A stretch of DNA of 64,000 bases from Aeromicrobium endophyticum (GCF_003586285.1 NZ_QUBR01000001.1:1178001-1242000); one strand, 5' to 3'. Shown: positions 11,286 through 20,141, counted from the stretch's first letter. Notes: generated by a model from the letters alone, not told the origin. Made by a program: numbers and translations.

Positions 11286-12868
11286 GCGTGGACCTCTCTC
11301 TTCTCGGCTCGTCCGGGGGGCTGCTCGGCGGGGGCTGACGGCTCGTCCGCCGCACTGCCGTGGGTCATCTCCCTCAGCAGTAGCGCGCCGCTCGTCCGCC
11401 CGGCGTGGCGACCGACGACCTTGCCCTGGTGCATCGTCGTGACGACGTCGGCCAGGTCGAGGAGCTCCTCGAGCTCGGTCGAGGCGAACAGCACGGCCAT
11501 GCCGCTGTCCGCGGCGTCCCGCAGCAGCGCGTGGATCGCCGCCCGTCCGCCAACGTCGACCCCACGGGTCGGGTCGTCGAGCAGGAGCACCCGCACGTCG
11601 TCGCGCCCGAGGCTGCGACCGACGAAGACCTTCTGCTGGTTGCCGCCGCTCAGCGAACCCACGGAGTGCCCGGAGCGCTTCGGGTCCAGGCCGCACAGCG
11701 CGACCAGACGAGCCAGGGACGAGGACCACCGGCCGCCTCGGATCACTCCGAGCCGGGTGAGGTGACCCAGGCGGGTCGCGAGGAGGTTCCAGGCGATGGG
11801 CTTGTCGAGGAACAGCCCCTCGGACTTGCGGTCGTTCGACGCGAAGGCGATGCCGGCCCTGGCGGCGCCGGAGGGATGCCCGAGGTGTACGGGGCAACCG
11901 TCGACGACGGCTGACCCGGACGCTCCGGGCTCGAGCCCGGCCAGTGCCCGCAGCACCTCCGAGGCGCCGGAGCCGAGCTGCCCGGCGACCGCGTGGACGC
12001 GACCGGCGTGCAACGTCATGCTCATACCGTCGACCCGACCCGGCACGGACAGACCGTCGATCCTGGCGAGGACCTCCGACTCGGTGTCCTGGTCGAGTCG
12101 TCGGTCGGGACGCTCGGGCAGCTCGCCCAGCATCTGCACGATCAGGCTCTCGACGGTCAGGTCGGCGGTCGACGTCGTGGCGACGACGTCGCCGTCGCGC
12201 ATCACCGTCACCGTGTCGCACAGCTCCAGCACCTCTCCGAGCCGGTGGGACACGAACAGCACCGAGCACCCGGAGGCGGCGACCTTGCGGACCGCCGAGT
12301 ACACGTGGGCGCTCTCGACGTCGCTGAGCGTGGCGGTCGGCTCATCGAGGATCACCAGTCGTGCCTGCTGGCCGAGGGCCCGGGCGATCTCGACGAGCTG
12401 GCGTTCTCCGATGCCGAGGTCGGTCAACGGCTGGTCCAGCCGGAGGTGGCCGAGCCCCAGGTCGTCCAGCACCGGCCGGAAGCGACGGGCCGCTGTCCTG
12501 CGGCGATCCAGCCATCCCACCTGGGGATCGCCGAGCATGAGGTTCTCCATGACCGTCAGGGCCGGCACGACGCTGAGCTCCTGGTCGACGAGAGCGACCC
12601 CGCCCCGCTGGGCCGCCTGCCGGCTGCCGAGGTCGACGAGCCGGCCGGCGAGGTGGATCGTCCCGGCGTCGGGACTCTCCTGGCCCGACAGCATCTTCAC
12701 GACGGTGCTCTTGCCGGCGCCGTTGTGGCCGCACAGCGCATGGATCTCGCCGGCCTGGACGTCGAAGGACGCGCCGCGGACGGCTCGCGTGCTGCCGTAC
12801 GTCCTGACCAGGCCGTCCACGCGGACCAGCACGTCGCCGATCCGCGCGGACGAGGGTGAGGAGGTCAT
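11282..12868 (-). CDS. Ribose-type ABC transporter ATP-binding protein, two nucleotide-binding domains
   Basis: A 528-residue RbsA/XylG-like protein. Domain 1 has Walker A GHNGAGKST at 47-55, a weak signature LGIGERQLVEIARAL and Walker B LVILDEPTATLS. Domain 2 has the usual degenerate P-loop of this family (GQLGSGASE), a full signature LSGGNQQKV and a Walker B with DDP in place of DEP. So, as in other sugar-type double ATPases, only one site is probably fully catalytic. ATG 12868 overlaps the binding-protein stop (ATGA), and the stop overlaps the GTG of the first permease. Confidence 0.92.
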   Translation of the reverse strand: MTSSPSSARIGDVLVRVDGLVRTYGSTRAVRGASFDVQAGEIHALCGHNGAGKSTVVKMLSGQESPDAGTIHLAGRLVDLGSRQAAQRGGVALVDQELSVVPALTVMENLMLGDPQVGWLDRRRTAARRFRPVLDDLGLGHLRLDQPLTDLGIGERQLVEIARALGQQARLVILDEPTATLSDVESAHVYSAVRKVAASGCSVLFVSHRLGEVLELCDTVTVMRDGDVVATTSTADLTVESLIVQMLGELPERPDRRLDQDTESEVLARIDGLSVPGRVDGMSMTLHAGRVHAVAGQLGSGASEVLRALAGLEPGASGSAVVDGCPVHLGHPSGAARAGIAFASNDRKSEGLFLDKPIAWNLLATRLGHLTRLGVIRGGRWSSSLARLVALCGLDPKRSGHSVGSLSGGNQQKVFVGRSLGRDDVRVLLLDDPTRGVDVGGRAAIHALLRDAADSGMAVLFASTELEELLDLADVVTTMHQGKVVGRHAGRTSGALLLREMTHGSAADEPSAPAEQPPGRAEKREVHA

Positions 12869-13908
12869 GCGTTGCTGCACTGCGCCGCGAACTCCGCGAC
12901 GTTCGCGGCCGTCACGCGCTCTTCCTTGACGACCTCCTTCTTCGGCGGCTTCGCACCGTCGAAGTACCGGATGACGTAGTCGGCGGTCTGGTTGGCGATC
13001 GTGCCCGGGTCCTCGGTCGCGGTGCCGTACAGGTCGCCCGCCTGGATGGCCTCGATGCCGGCCTTGAAGCAGTTGCTGCTCGTCACGACCAGGCCGGTGT
13101 CGCCGGCGACCTCGCACCCGGCCTGCTTCGCGGACGCGATGATGGGCAGCGCCTGGTAGTCGGCCATGCCGTAGGCACCCTGGATCCCGTCGCAGCCGTA
13201 CTTGGCGAACAGCTGCGTGGCGATCTTGCCCGACAGCGTCGGGTCCCAGTTGCCGTCCTGGGTCTCGATGACCTCGTACTGCGGTGCGGTGGCCATCTGC
13301 TGGTCGAAGGCCTTGAGCCGGTCCTGCGTCACCAGAGACGACTTGGTGCCGGTGATCGCGATGATCTTGGCCGACTCCTTGCCCTGCGCCTTCAGACCCT
13401 CGATGAGGTTGTCCGCGGCGGCCTTGCCGACGGCCTCGTTGTCCGAGATGACCTGCATGACGTCGTCGTCGACCTGCGGATCGGGGCGGCCGTCGAACAC
13501 GAGCACCGGCACGCCGGCCTGCTTGGCCTTCTTGATCGGCACCACCATGGACGACGTGTCGAGCAACGCCGTCACGATCAGGTCCGGCTTGTTGGAGATG
13601 GCCTGGTTGACGTTCTGCACGGCAGTGCCGGGATCCATCGTGGTGAGGTCGACGACCTTGGCGCCCTCGGCCTCGAGCTTCTTGGTGAAGACGCCGTTGA
13701 AGTAGGCGCCCCACGGGTTGTCGTTGCCGTAGCCGACGAAGTTGATGGTCTTGCCCTTCAAGCCCCCGCTGCCGCCCGCCGGCGTGTCGCCACCGTCGGA
13801 CGACGAGCCGCCTCCGCAGGCGGCGGAGACGAGGGCGAGCCCGACGACGGCGACGCCGAGACGGGCGCGGAGCGAGACGGGACGAGAGACGAGACGACGA
13901 CGGATCAT
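12865..13908 (-). CDS. Ribose/xylose-type substrate-binding lipoprotein, first gene of the operon
   Basis: A 347-residue periplasmic-binding-protein type 1 lipoprotein. The lipoprotein signal ends at LVSAAC with Cys31 as the lipid-anchored residue, followed by a Gly/Ser-rich linker. The mature part begins with KGKTINFVGYGNDNPWGAYF, characteristic of RbsB/XylF-like proteins, and contains paired Rossmann-like lobes. ATG 13908 has AAGGAG 6 bases upstream; a longer frame to 13986 is unsupported. As the first gene it faces the GAF-PucR regulator gene across a spacer rich in TGTGTGGC-type repeats. The ligand cannot be read from sequence, and the family also binds non-sugars. Confidence 0.92.
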   Translation of the reverse strand: MIRRRLVSRPVSLRARLGVAVVGLALVSAACGGGSSSDGGDTPAGGSGGLKGKTINFVGYGNDNPWGAYFNGVFTKKLEAEGAKVVDLTTMDPGTAVQNVNQAISNKPDLIVTALLDTSSMVVPIKKAKQAGVPVLVFDGRPDPQVDDDVMQVISDNEAVGKAAADNLIEGLKAQGKESAKIIAITGTKSSLVTQDRLKAFDQQMATAPQYEVIETQDGNWDPTLSGKIATQLFAKYGCDGIQGAYGMADYQALPIIASAKQAGCEVAGDTGLVVTSSNCFKAGIEAIQAGDLYGTATEDPGTIANQTADYVIRYFDGAKPPKKEVVKEERVTAANVAEFAAQCSNA

Positions 13909-13934
13909 GGACAACTCCTTGTGGGCACGGCGCC

Positions 13935-14039
13935 TGTGGCGTGTGCCACACAGCTGCTGCGTAGAACCGTAGGTGTCCTGCGCCACACAGATCAGGGTCG
14001 TTACCTACACTGTTCGGCGGCACATGGTGTGTCGAACAG
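13935..14039. promoter_or_regulatory. Divergent control region with inverted and direct repeats
   Basis: Between the binding-protein gene and the GAF-PucR gene lie three repeat elements. TGTGGC-GTGT-GCCACA (13935-13950) is a perfect inverted repeat. GCCACACAG occurs twice, at 13945-13953 and 13982-13990. CTGTTCG and CGAACAG (14010-14016 and 14033-14039) form a second inverted repeat. TACACT (14006-14011) could be the regulator gene's -10. No good -35 element is seen for the importer operon, which fits control by an activator. Confidence 0.5.
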
Positions 14040-14055
14040 CCACTGCGAGGTGCCC

Positions 14056-15843
14056 ATGTCCAGCATCGATGCGCGGTCCCCCGCGAGTCCGGATCTCGTC
14101 ACCTATCGACTGCGGCGCGAGCGCGAGCTCAGCTCGCTGTACGCCACGGCCCGCTCCCTCACGGCCTTGGGCGAGATCGACGCCGTGCTCGACTCGATCG
14201 TGCGTGAGGCGCACGAGCTGGTCGGCACCGACTTCACCTACCTGTCGCTGCTCGGGGACGACGGCGAGCTGACGGTGACGGCGTCGCAAGGCACCATCTC
14301 GCCGGCCTTCCGCGCGGCCCACATCCCGTCGGGCACCGGCGTCGGCGGTCGGGTCATCGCCACGGGGGCCGCCGCGTGGGTGTCGAACTACCTCGCCACG
14401 CGCGACGTGCTCCACGACGAGACGTTCGACGACCTCGTGACCCCCGAGGGGATGGTGGCTCTGCTGGGTGTGCCGCTGCTCGTGCGCGGCGAGGTCATCG
14501 GCGTCCTGTTCGCCGCGGACCGCACCGAACGTCCCTTCGAGAACGACGAGGTCGCCCTGCTGAGCGCCTTCGCCGATCACGCGGCGGTCGCCCTCAACAA
14601 CGCCCGCCTCTACGCCGAGAGCCGCTCGGCGCTCCGCGAGCTGCAGGACGCGTACGCCACGATCGAGCAGCAGGTCGCGGTGATGGAGCGGGCGCAGTCG
14701 GTGCACGAATCGCTCACGCGGGTCGTCCTGACGGGCGGCGGCGCCCAGGAGATCGCCCAGCTGCTCGTCGAGCACCTGCACGGCGCCGTCACGGTGTTCG
14801 ACCGCTCGGGCGCCGTCGTCGCCACGTGCACGCACGGCCCCGACGTCGCGGCGTTGACCGTCCCGCGGCCCTCCCCCGACGCCGTCGAGCAGGCGCGGCA
14901 GTCCGGCCGCTGGGCCACGACGACCGACCGGACCGGCGTCTACAACAGCGCCGCCACCGTGCAGGCGGGCGACACCCACCTCGGCGTGCTGCTGCTGACC
15001 CGCTCGTACGAGCCGGCCGCGGGCGACATCCGCACCCTCGAGCGCGCGGCGCAGATCATGGGCCTGCTGATCCTGAAGGAGACCGCGGTCGCCGAGGCTG
15101 AGGAGCGGGTCAGCGGTGAGCTGCTGACCGAGCTGCTGCTCGCCGCCGGGCCGATCGGTCCAGGCCTGCGGTCCCGGGCACAGACCCGCGGCGTCGACGT
15201 CGGTGCCCTCGACGTCCTCGTGGTGGCCGAGTCCGACACGCGCGGGGCGGCCGAGGTCGGTCGGCGCCTGCACGCGATGTCGCACGAGTGGTCGGGCGTG
15301 GCCGGGGAGCACCTCGGGCACGCGACCATGTTGCTGAGCGCCACCGACGCGCCCCAGGCGGCGCGGACGATCCATGCGCGCCTCAAGCGGGAGCTCGGCT
15401 CACCCGTGCGCGTGGTCGCCGAGCGCGTCGCCGACGAGCGCTGGGGAGCCGCCCATCTCCTGGCCGTCCGGTGCGCCGCGCTGATGCAGACCCTCGGCGT
15501 GTCCGACCGAGGAGCGACCACCGGCGACTTCGCGATGTTCGCCCTGCTGTTCGACAGCGAGCGTCGTGACGATCTCGACCGATTCCTCGACACCTCGTTG
15601 ACGTCGCTCGTCGACCACGACGCGCGTCGGTCGACCGCCCTCGTCCCGACCCTGACCGCGTACTTCAAGCACGCCGGGCACCTGAGACGCACGGCCGACG
15701 ACCTGCACGTGCACCTCAACACGCTGGTCAAGCGGCTGGACCGCGTCGACTCGATCCTCGGCGACGACTGGAGGTCCCCCGATCGGGCCCTCCAGCTCCA
15801 CGTCGCCCTGCGCCTGCACGAGCTGCGGTCGGCGCCGTCCTGA
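14056..15843 (+). CDS. GAF domain-containing PucR/CdaR-type transcriptional regulator
   Basis: A 595-residue regulator. Residues about 40-185 are a GAF domain (the GVGGRVIATG and LLGVPLLVRGEVIGVLFAADR blocks), followed by a short coiled coil at about 185-215. A middle region of unclear fold follows, and the C-terminal PucR helix-turn-helix includes TLTAYFKHAGHLRRTADDLHVHLNTL. Such proteins usually activate catabolic operons when a small ligand is present. ATG 14056 has GAGG about 7 bases upstream. It is divergent from the importer operon and upstream of the secreted hydrolase, so it is the best candidate regulator of both. Confidence 0.87.
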   Translation: MSSIDARSPASPDLVTYRLRRERELSSLYATARSLTALGEIDAVLDSIVREAHELVGTDFTYLSLLGDDGELTVTASQGTISPAFRAAHIPSGTGVGGRVIATGAAAWVSNYLATRDVLHDETFDDLVTPEGMVALLGVPLLVRGEVIGVLFAADRTERPFENDEVALLSAFADHAAVALNNARLYAESRSALRELQDAYATIEQQVAVMERAQSVHESLTRVVLTGGGAQEIAQLLVEHLHGAVTVFDRSGAVVATCTHGPDVAALTVPRPSPDAVEQARQSGRWATTTDRTGVYNSAATVQAGDTHLGVLLLTRSYEPAAGDIRTLERAAQIMGLLILKETAVAEAEERVSGELLTELLLAAGPIGPGLRSRAQTRGVDVGALDVLVVAESDTRGAAEVGRRLHAMSHEWSGVAGEHLGHATMLLSATDAPQAARTIHARLKRELGSPVRVVAERVADERWGAAHLLAVRCAALMQTLGVSDRGATTGDFAMFALLFDSERRDDLDRFLDTSLTSLVDHDARRSTALVPTLTAYFKHAGHLRRTADDLHVHLNTLVKRLDRVDSILGDDWRSPDRALQLHVALRLHELRSAPS

Positions 15844-15892
15844 CATCGCCGCGTCCACCTCTTGTGGACAGGTGTGATGCGTGACACACTGC

Positions 15893-15925
15893 GGCACGAA
15901 GTGCCATCTGAGGGCACTCAGTGCC
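15893..15925. promoter_or_regulatory. Tandem palindromes GGCAC-N3-GTGCC upstream of the secreted hydrolase
   Basis: GGCACGAAGTGCC (15893-15905) and GGCACTCAGTGCC (15913-15925) have identical arms and are spaced 20 bases centre to centre, close to two helical turns. The second ends 11 bases before the hydrolase ATG. Such spacing suggests cooperative binding by a dimeric regulator; the local PucR-type and TetR proteins are candidates. Position near the start favours repression or an mRNA element. Confidence 0.65.
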
Positions 15926-15936
15926 AAGGAGTAGTC

Positions 15937-18138
15937 ATGCCCACTCGAACATCGATGCGGCTCCGACGTCGCGTCACCGCATCACTGGCCGCCGCCGTCG
16001 GGGTCGCCGCGATCGCCGCCTCTCCCGTGACGACAGCCGGTCCCGCAGCCGCTGCCGGCAGCACGCAGCGACCCGGACCCGACCAGCTGTACGCGCCCGC
16101 CCCGCAGGCTCCCCAGCTGGAGAACACCGGCATCTGGACCGCCCCGCCGATCCTGGTCTCCGGCGCCGAGAAGTACGCGCAGGGCGAGTTCCTCTACCAG
16201 GACTTCCTGTTCGACGACCACGGCGCGTACGGCACGGCCGACTCCACGGATCCGTTCGTGGGCGGGGACTTCTCGCCCAAGCGGGGCACGCTGACCTACC
16301 CCAAGAGCCAAGGCACGTTCGCCAACAACGCCGCGGATCTCGTGGAGCTCCGCGTCAAGCCGCTGGCCGACTCGACCGCCTTCCGGGCGACCCTCAACAC
16401 GATGCTCGACTCCAGCCGCACGGCCTTCACGATCGCTCTCGGCGACTCGTCCACGCCGCGCAGCTGGCCGGGCCAGGCCGGCGTGTCGTCTCGCGCATCG
16501 AGGTTCCTCACGGTCCACGGATCCGTGGCCACGCTGACCGATGCGGCGACCGGAGCCACCATCTCGCCGGCGCCGACCGTCACGGTCGACACCGTGCGCC
16601 GACAGGTCGACGTCCGCATCCCCCACGCCGCGTGGAACCCGGGCACGAGCACGGTCCGCATGTCGATGGGAACGGGTCTGTGGGACACGACGGCCAACAC
16701 CTACCTCGTCCCCGCCGCGACGGCGTCCACGACCAAGCCGGGCGGCGCATCCCCCACCAAGGCGGCGATCTTCAACCTCGCCTTCCGGACCGACGAGCCG
16801 CTGGCCGACCTGTCGGCCGGCTACTTCAACAACACGACCGACGGCAAGGCCGCCGTCGCGCAGGAGGCCAAGTTCTGGCGGGAGCGCGGGCAGGCGGACA
16901 CGCTGCGCACCGGTGACGTGTCCGGCATCTCCGCGGACGTCGACTTCGCGAAGCTGGCCGGTCGGGTGCTGGACGACACGGCCGTGCCGAAGGCGGGACA
17001 CATCGATCGCATCTTCGCCAGCAGCAAGTCGTTCGGGCAGGGCGTCGACTACTCCAAGGACTGCGCCCCCAACGGCACCTACTACGCGCTCTATGGCACT
17101 GCGATCGTCGAGTGCACGGGTCGCTACGTCGGCCAGCTGCAGCCGTACGGCCTGTTCGTCCCGACGACCGCACCGGCCAGCACGGGGTACTCGACGGTCG
17201 TCGCCCTGCACTCGCTCAGCGCGAACTACAACCAGTTCCAGAGCAGCACGATGATCGACCAGATGACGAACCTTCCGCGCGCGACGTTAGCGATCTCGCC
17301 CGCCGGTCGTGGACCCGACTCGTACTGGCGCACCTATGCCGAGGCCGATCTGTTCGAGGCCTGGGCCGACGTCGCGCGCAACTACCCGCTCGACTCCACC
17401 CGCACGTACCTGACCGGGTACTCCGCAGGCGGCACCGGCACCCTGCGCGTCGCGGCCCGGTGGCCTGACCTGTTCGCCAAGGCCGTCCCGATCGTGGCCG
17501 CCTTCCCCCTGGCCACCGACACGCTGCGCTCGCTGCGCAACCTGCCGATGCAGTCGTGGGTGGCCCAGAACGACGAGAGCGCTCCCGCTGCCTCGTTCGA
17601 GAATCCGTACACCGCCGCGTACAACGCAGGCCTGCGCTTCGACGTCAGGACGTTCGCCGGCGCGCAGCACCTCACCCTCGCCAACAACGACGAGTACGGC
17701 GACGTCACCGGCTTCTTCGGCGACTCGCAGGTGGACCGCAACCCGTCGCACGTCACGTACTTCCTGGCACCCGCCCAGGACAGCGTGGCCCTGTCGAAGG
17801 CCAATCACGCGTACTGGGTGTCCAACATCAAGCTCTCCAACGCCTCCCAGCCGGGCTACGTCGACGTCCGCTCGCTGTCGTCCGGACGCGGCGACCCGGC
17901 CGTGCTGCCGGTGTCGACGACGTCCGGCACCCTCACCGGGGGGACCCACGGGCCGCTGTCCTTCACGCGACGCAACCTCGCGTGGGGCGCCGCTCCGGTG
18001 ACGCCCGTGCAGGACAAGCTCGAGGTCTACGCCAACGGCGTCACCGAGATCACGATCGACGCCGCACGCGCAGGGCTGAGCTGCTCGCCGCAGATCACGT
18101 TCCTCAACACGCCGATCACGGTGAACGTCGTCTGCTGA
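15937..18138 (+). CDS. Large secreted alpha/beta hydrolase (prolyl-oligopeptidase/depolymerase-like)
   Basis: A 733-residue exported protein. The signal peptide has a basic RLRRR stretch (Tat export is possible), a hydrophobic core and a likely cut after Ala40. The N-terminal half is beta-rich and resembles glucodextranase/DOMON-like surface modules. The C-terminal half carries a serine-hydrolase fold with nucleophile Ser496 in GYSAGG and His578 in AGAQHL as the likely base; an acidic residue in VAQNDE is a possible third member. ATG 15937 has AAGGAG 5 bases upstream. A perfect 16-base terminator follows. Inferred role: extracellular hydrolysis of an ester or polymer feeding the divergent importer. 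Peptidase activity is the main alternative. Confidence 0.75.
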   Translation: MPTRTSMRLRRRVTASLAAAVGVAAIAASPVTTAGPAAAAGSTQRPGPDQLYAPAPQAPQLENTGIWTAPPILVSGAEKYAQGEFLYQDFLFDDHGAYGTADSTDPFVGGDFSPKRGTLTYPKSQGTFANNAADLVELRVKPLADSTAFRATLNTMLDSSRTAFTIALGDSSTPRSWPGQAGVSSRASRFLTVHGSVATLTDAATGATISPAPTVTVDTVRRQVDVRIPHAAWNPGTSTVRMSMGTGLWDTTANTYLVPAATASTTKPGGASPTKAAIFNLAFRTDEPLADLSAGYFNNTTDGKAAVAQEAKFWRERGQADTLRTGDVSGISADVDFAKLAGRVLDDTAVPKAGHIDRIFASSKSFGQGVDYSKDCAPNGTYYALYGTAIVECTGRYVGQLQPYGLFVPTTAPASTGYSTVVALHSLSANYNQFQSSTMIDQMTNLPRATLAISPAGRGPDSYWRTYAEADLFEAWADVARNYPLDSTRTYLTGYSAGGTGTLRVAARWPDLFAKAVPIVAAFPLATDTLRSLRNLPMQSWVAQNDESAPAASFENPYTAAYNAGLRFDVRTFAGAQHLTLANNDEYGDVTGFFGDSQVDRNPSHVTYFLAPAQDSVALSKANHAYWVSNIKLSNASQPGYVDVRSLSSGRGDPAVLPVSTTSGTLTGGTHGPLSFTRRNLAWGAAPVTPVQDKLEVYANGVTEITIDAARAGLSCSPQITFLNTPITVNVVC

Positions 18139-18144
18139 TTGCGC

Positions 18145-18183
18145 GCCGGGGTGCCGTCCGTCATCGCCGGACGGCACCCCGGC
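18145..18183 (+). terminator. Terminator hairpin after the secreted hydrolase
   Basis: Perfectly complementary 16-base arms (18145-18160 and 18168-18183) enclose a 7-base loop, starting 6 bases after the stop codon. No T-tract follows, as is usual in actinobacteria. Confidence 0.85.
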
Positions 18184-18244
18184 ACGCCTAGGATGAGGTC
18201 GCAGCGGCCGCCGGGCAGGTCGTTCGTGAGACGACGGGAACCCG

Positions 18245-18925
18245 ATGGACGCGCAGACCCAGACCACCTTCAAGGTCTCGGAGGTCGCCCTGCAGCTGTT
18301 CATCGAGCACGGCTACGACAACGTCACCGTTGACGACGTCGCGACCGCTGCGGGGGTCTCGCGGCGCACGATCTTCCGCCACTTCGGGGGCAAGGAGGAG
18401 CTGCCCTTCCCCGACCACATCAGGCGACGCCAGGACATCCTCCGCTTCTTCGAGCAGTCGTCGCCCGACGACGACGCCGTCGAGATCACGATGTCGATGA
18501 CCGAGATGACGCTGCGGGACTTCATCAGTCGCCCCGACCTCGTGCTGCGTCGCTACGAGCTCACACGGATCGTCCCGCAGCTGGCCGAGCGCGAGGTGGT
18601 CGAGCACGACAAGTACGCGGTGCAGAACCGCCGCTTCCTGCGATCCCGTCTCCCTGACACCACTCCCGACCACGAGATCATGGGCATCGCCGCGCTGATG
18701 GACTCCGTCCACCGCTCGACCCTCAACCGCTGGACCCGCAGCGGAGGCCGAACCGACGCGCTGGCCGAGCTCCATGAGGGACTCGACTGGGTCCGCGGCC
18801 TCCTACATCCAGCGATGCATCACCAGGACCCTCAGGCCTCGGACCGGACCTTCATCGCCGTCCTTCCGCAGAACCCCCGCACGGAACGTCTCATCCAGAC
18901 CATCCGGTCGATGTCGACCGAGTAG
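18245..18925 (+). CDS. TetR/AcrR family transcriptional regulator
   Basis: A 226-residue regulator. The helix-turn-helix is at about residues 28-47 (TVDDVATAAGVSRRTIFRHF). The C-terminal region is helical and of the MftR/Tet-like size class. A TAGGAT hexamer at 18189-18194 may be its -10. It stands alone downstream of a strong terminator and has no divergent partner, so its target could be the hydrolase/importer island or something distant. No clear palindrome is seen directly in front of it. Confidence 0.83.
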   Translation: MDAQTQTTFKVSEVALQLFIEHGYDNVTVDDVATAAGVSRRTIFRHFGGKEELPFPDHIRRRQDILRFFEQSSPDDDAVEITMSMTEMTLRDFISRPDLVLRRYELTRIVPQLAEREVVEHDKYAVQNRRFLRSRLPDTTPDHEIMGIAALMDSVHRSTLNRWTRSGGRTDALAELHEGLDWVRGLLHPAMHHQDPQASDRTFIAVLPQNPRTERLIQTIRSMSTE

Positions 18926-19150
18926 TCAGACCGACCCGACCGGGCTGCCTCGTCCTCGGCGAGCACGACCTGACCTTCAGGCCCGTCAAAGCCGCCTAGT
19001 GCGACACTCGGACACCCCTCTGGTTCGGCGCCACCGATTCAGGACCCGCCGACGTCCACAGCATGATCGACAAGCCGGACAACGCGCGCGCCCCCCACGC
19101 GGGACGGTGGAACGTGTTCCGCCCGCGACACGCGGCCCGGGGACACGCAC

Positions 19151-19182
19151 GAAGGCCCCGACCTGATTCGGTCGGGGCCTTC
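19151..19182 (-). terminator. Terminator hairpin downstream of tRNA-Leu
   Basis: Arms 19151-19163 and 19170-19182 are perfectly complementary over 13 bases with a 6-base loop. It lies 9 bases after the 3' end of the minus-strand tRNA. Confidence 0.85.
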
Positions 19183-19191
19183 TCGTGTCTG

Positions 19192-19274
19192 TGCGCGAGG
19201 GGGGATTTGAACCCCCACGCCCTTGCGGACACTGGCACCTGAAGCCAGCGCGTCTACCATTCCGCCACCCGCGC
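19192..19274 (-). tRNA. tRNA-Leu (anticodon CAG)
   Basis: An 83-base class II tRNA on the minus strand. The acceptor stem GCGCGGG pairs with CTCGCGC (one G-U), discriminator A at 19192. The anticodon arm reads CTGGC-TTCAGGT-GCCAG with CAG in the loop. A variable arm and a TTCAAAT T-loop follow. CCA is not encoded. It is divergent from fhaA. Confidence 0.95.
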
Positions 19275-19421
19275 ATGGTCCCGAAGGACCGGTCACCAAG
19301 TCTAACAGGCCCCGTCGGGTAGGTTTCCCCCGCGCCCGACCTCTGCGGTTGGGGCGCCTCGTCGGGGAGTCCCGATACCATCGCAGGGAACATCATTGAT
19401 CCGAACGGAAGGCGTGTGTCC

Positions 19422-20141
19422 ATGGCGGGGGTGCTGCAGCGATTCGAGCAACGCCTGGAGGGTGCCGTGACCGGCGCGTTCGCGCGCGCGTTCCGCAGTG
19501 CGGTGCAGCCGGTCGAGATCGCCGCTGCCCTTCAGCGCGAGGTCGACAACTCCGCGCACATCCTCTCGCGCGAGCGGATGCTCGTGCCCAACGACTTCAC
19601 CGTCGAGCTGGCGCCGTCCGACTTCGAGCGGCTCAACCCGTTCAGCACGACGCTCGCCGAAGAGCTCGAGACGCTCGTCAAGGAGCATGTCGTCGAGCAG
19701 CGCTACACGATGGCCGGCCAGTTCGCGATCGCCTTCAAGATGGTCAACGACCTCAGCACCGGACGCTTCCGCGTGCGCAGCAAGACCACGGCCGCCGTCA
19801 CCCCGGTCGCCGGCCAGCGGATGACCGAGACGGCCGTCCGCTCCGCTGACGTGATCCTCGAGGTCAACGGGATGAGGCACCCGCTCAGCCCTCCGGGCGT
19901 CGTGATCGGCCGCGGCAACGAGGCCGAGCTCAAGATCGACGACCCCGGCATCTCGCGCCGCCACGCGCAGATCAAGATCCACCAGAGCGGCGCCGAGACC
20001 ACCGTCACGATCGTCGACCTCGACTCCACCAACGGCGTGGTGCTCAACGGGCACCGCGTCTCCACCGCCGTCGTCGCCGACGGCTCGGAGATCCGGCTGG
20101 GCAACACCGTGATCATCATCCGCATGACGGAAGTGACGTGA
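19422..20141 (+). CDS. fhaA: FhaA: DUF3662 and FHA domain protein
   Basis: A 239-residue cytosolic protein. Residues 1-about 115 are the DUF3662 domain (MAGVLQRFEQRLEGAV opening), and residues about 145-235 are an FHA phosphothreonine-binding domain with GRG at 163-165, SRRH at 178-181 and DSTNG at 201-205. The linker is much shorter than in the long mycobacterial FhaA. Known role: binds phosphorylated partners of PknB, such as the lipid-II flippase MviN, and tunes peptidoglycan synthesis. ATG 19422 is 9 bases after GGAAGG; GTG 19416 is the alternative. First gene of the cluster ending with pknB. Confidence 0.93.
   Translation: MAGVLQRFEQRLEGAVTGAFARAFRSAVQPVEIAAALQREVDNSAHILSRERMLVPNDFTVELAPSDFERLNPFSTTLAEELETLVKEHVVEQRYTMAGQFAIAFKMVNDLSTGRFRVRSKTTAAVTPVAGQRMTETAVRSADVILEVNGMRHPLSPPGVVIGRGNEAELKIDDPGISRRHAQIKIHQSGAETTVTIVDLDSTNGVVLNGHRVSTAVVADGSEIRLGNTVIIIRMTEVT

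Noticed and set aside
12856..14055. Upstream extension of the GAF-PucR regulator across the binding-protein gene
   Set aside because: It is antisense to a clear lipoprotein gene, while ATG 14056 has its own ribosome site and begins the conserved protein.
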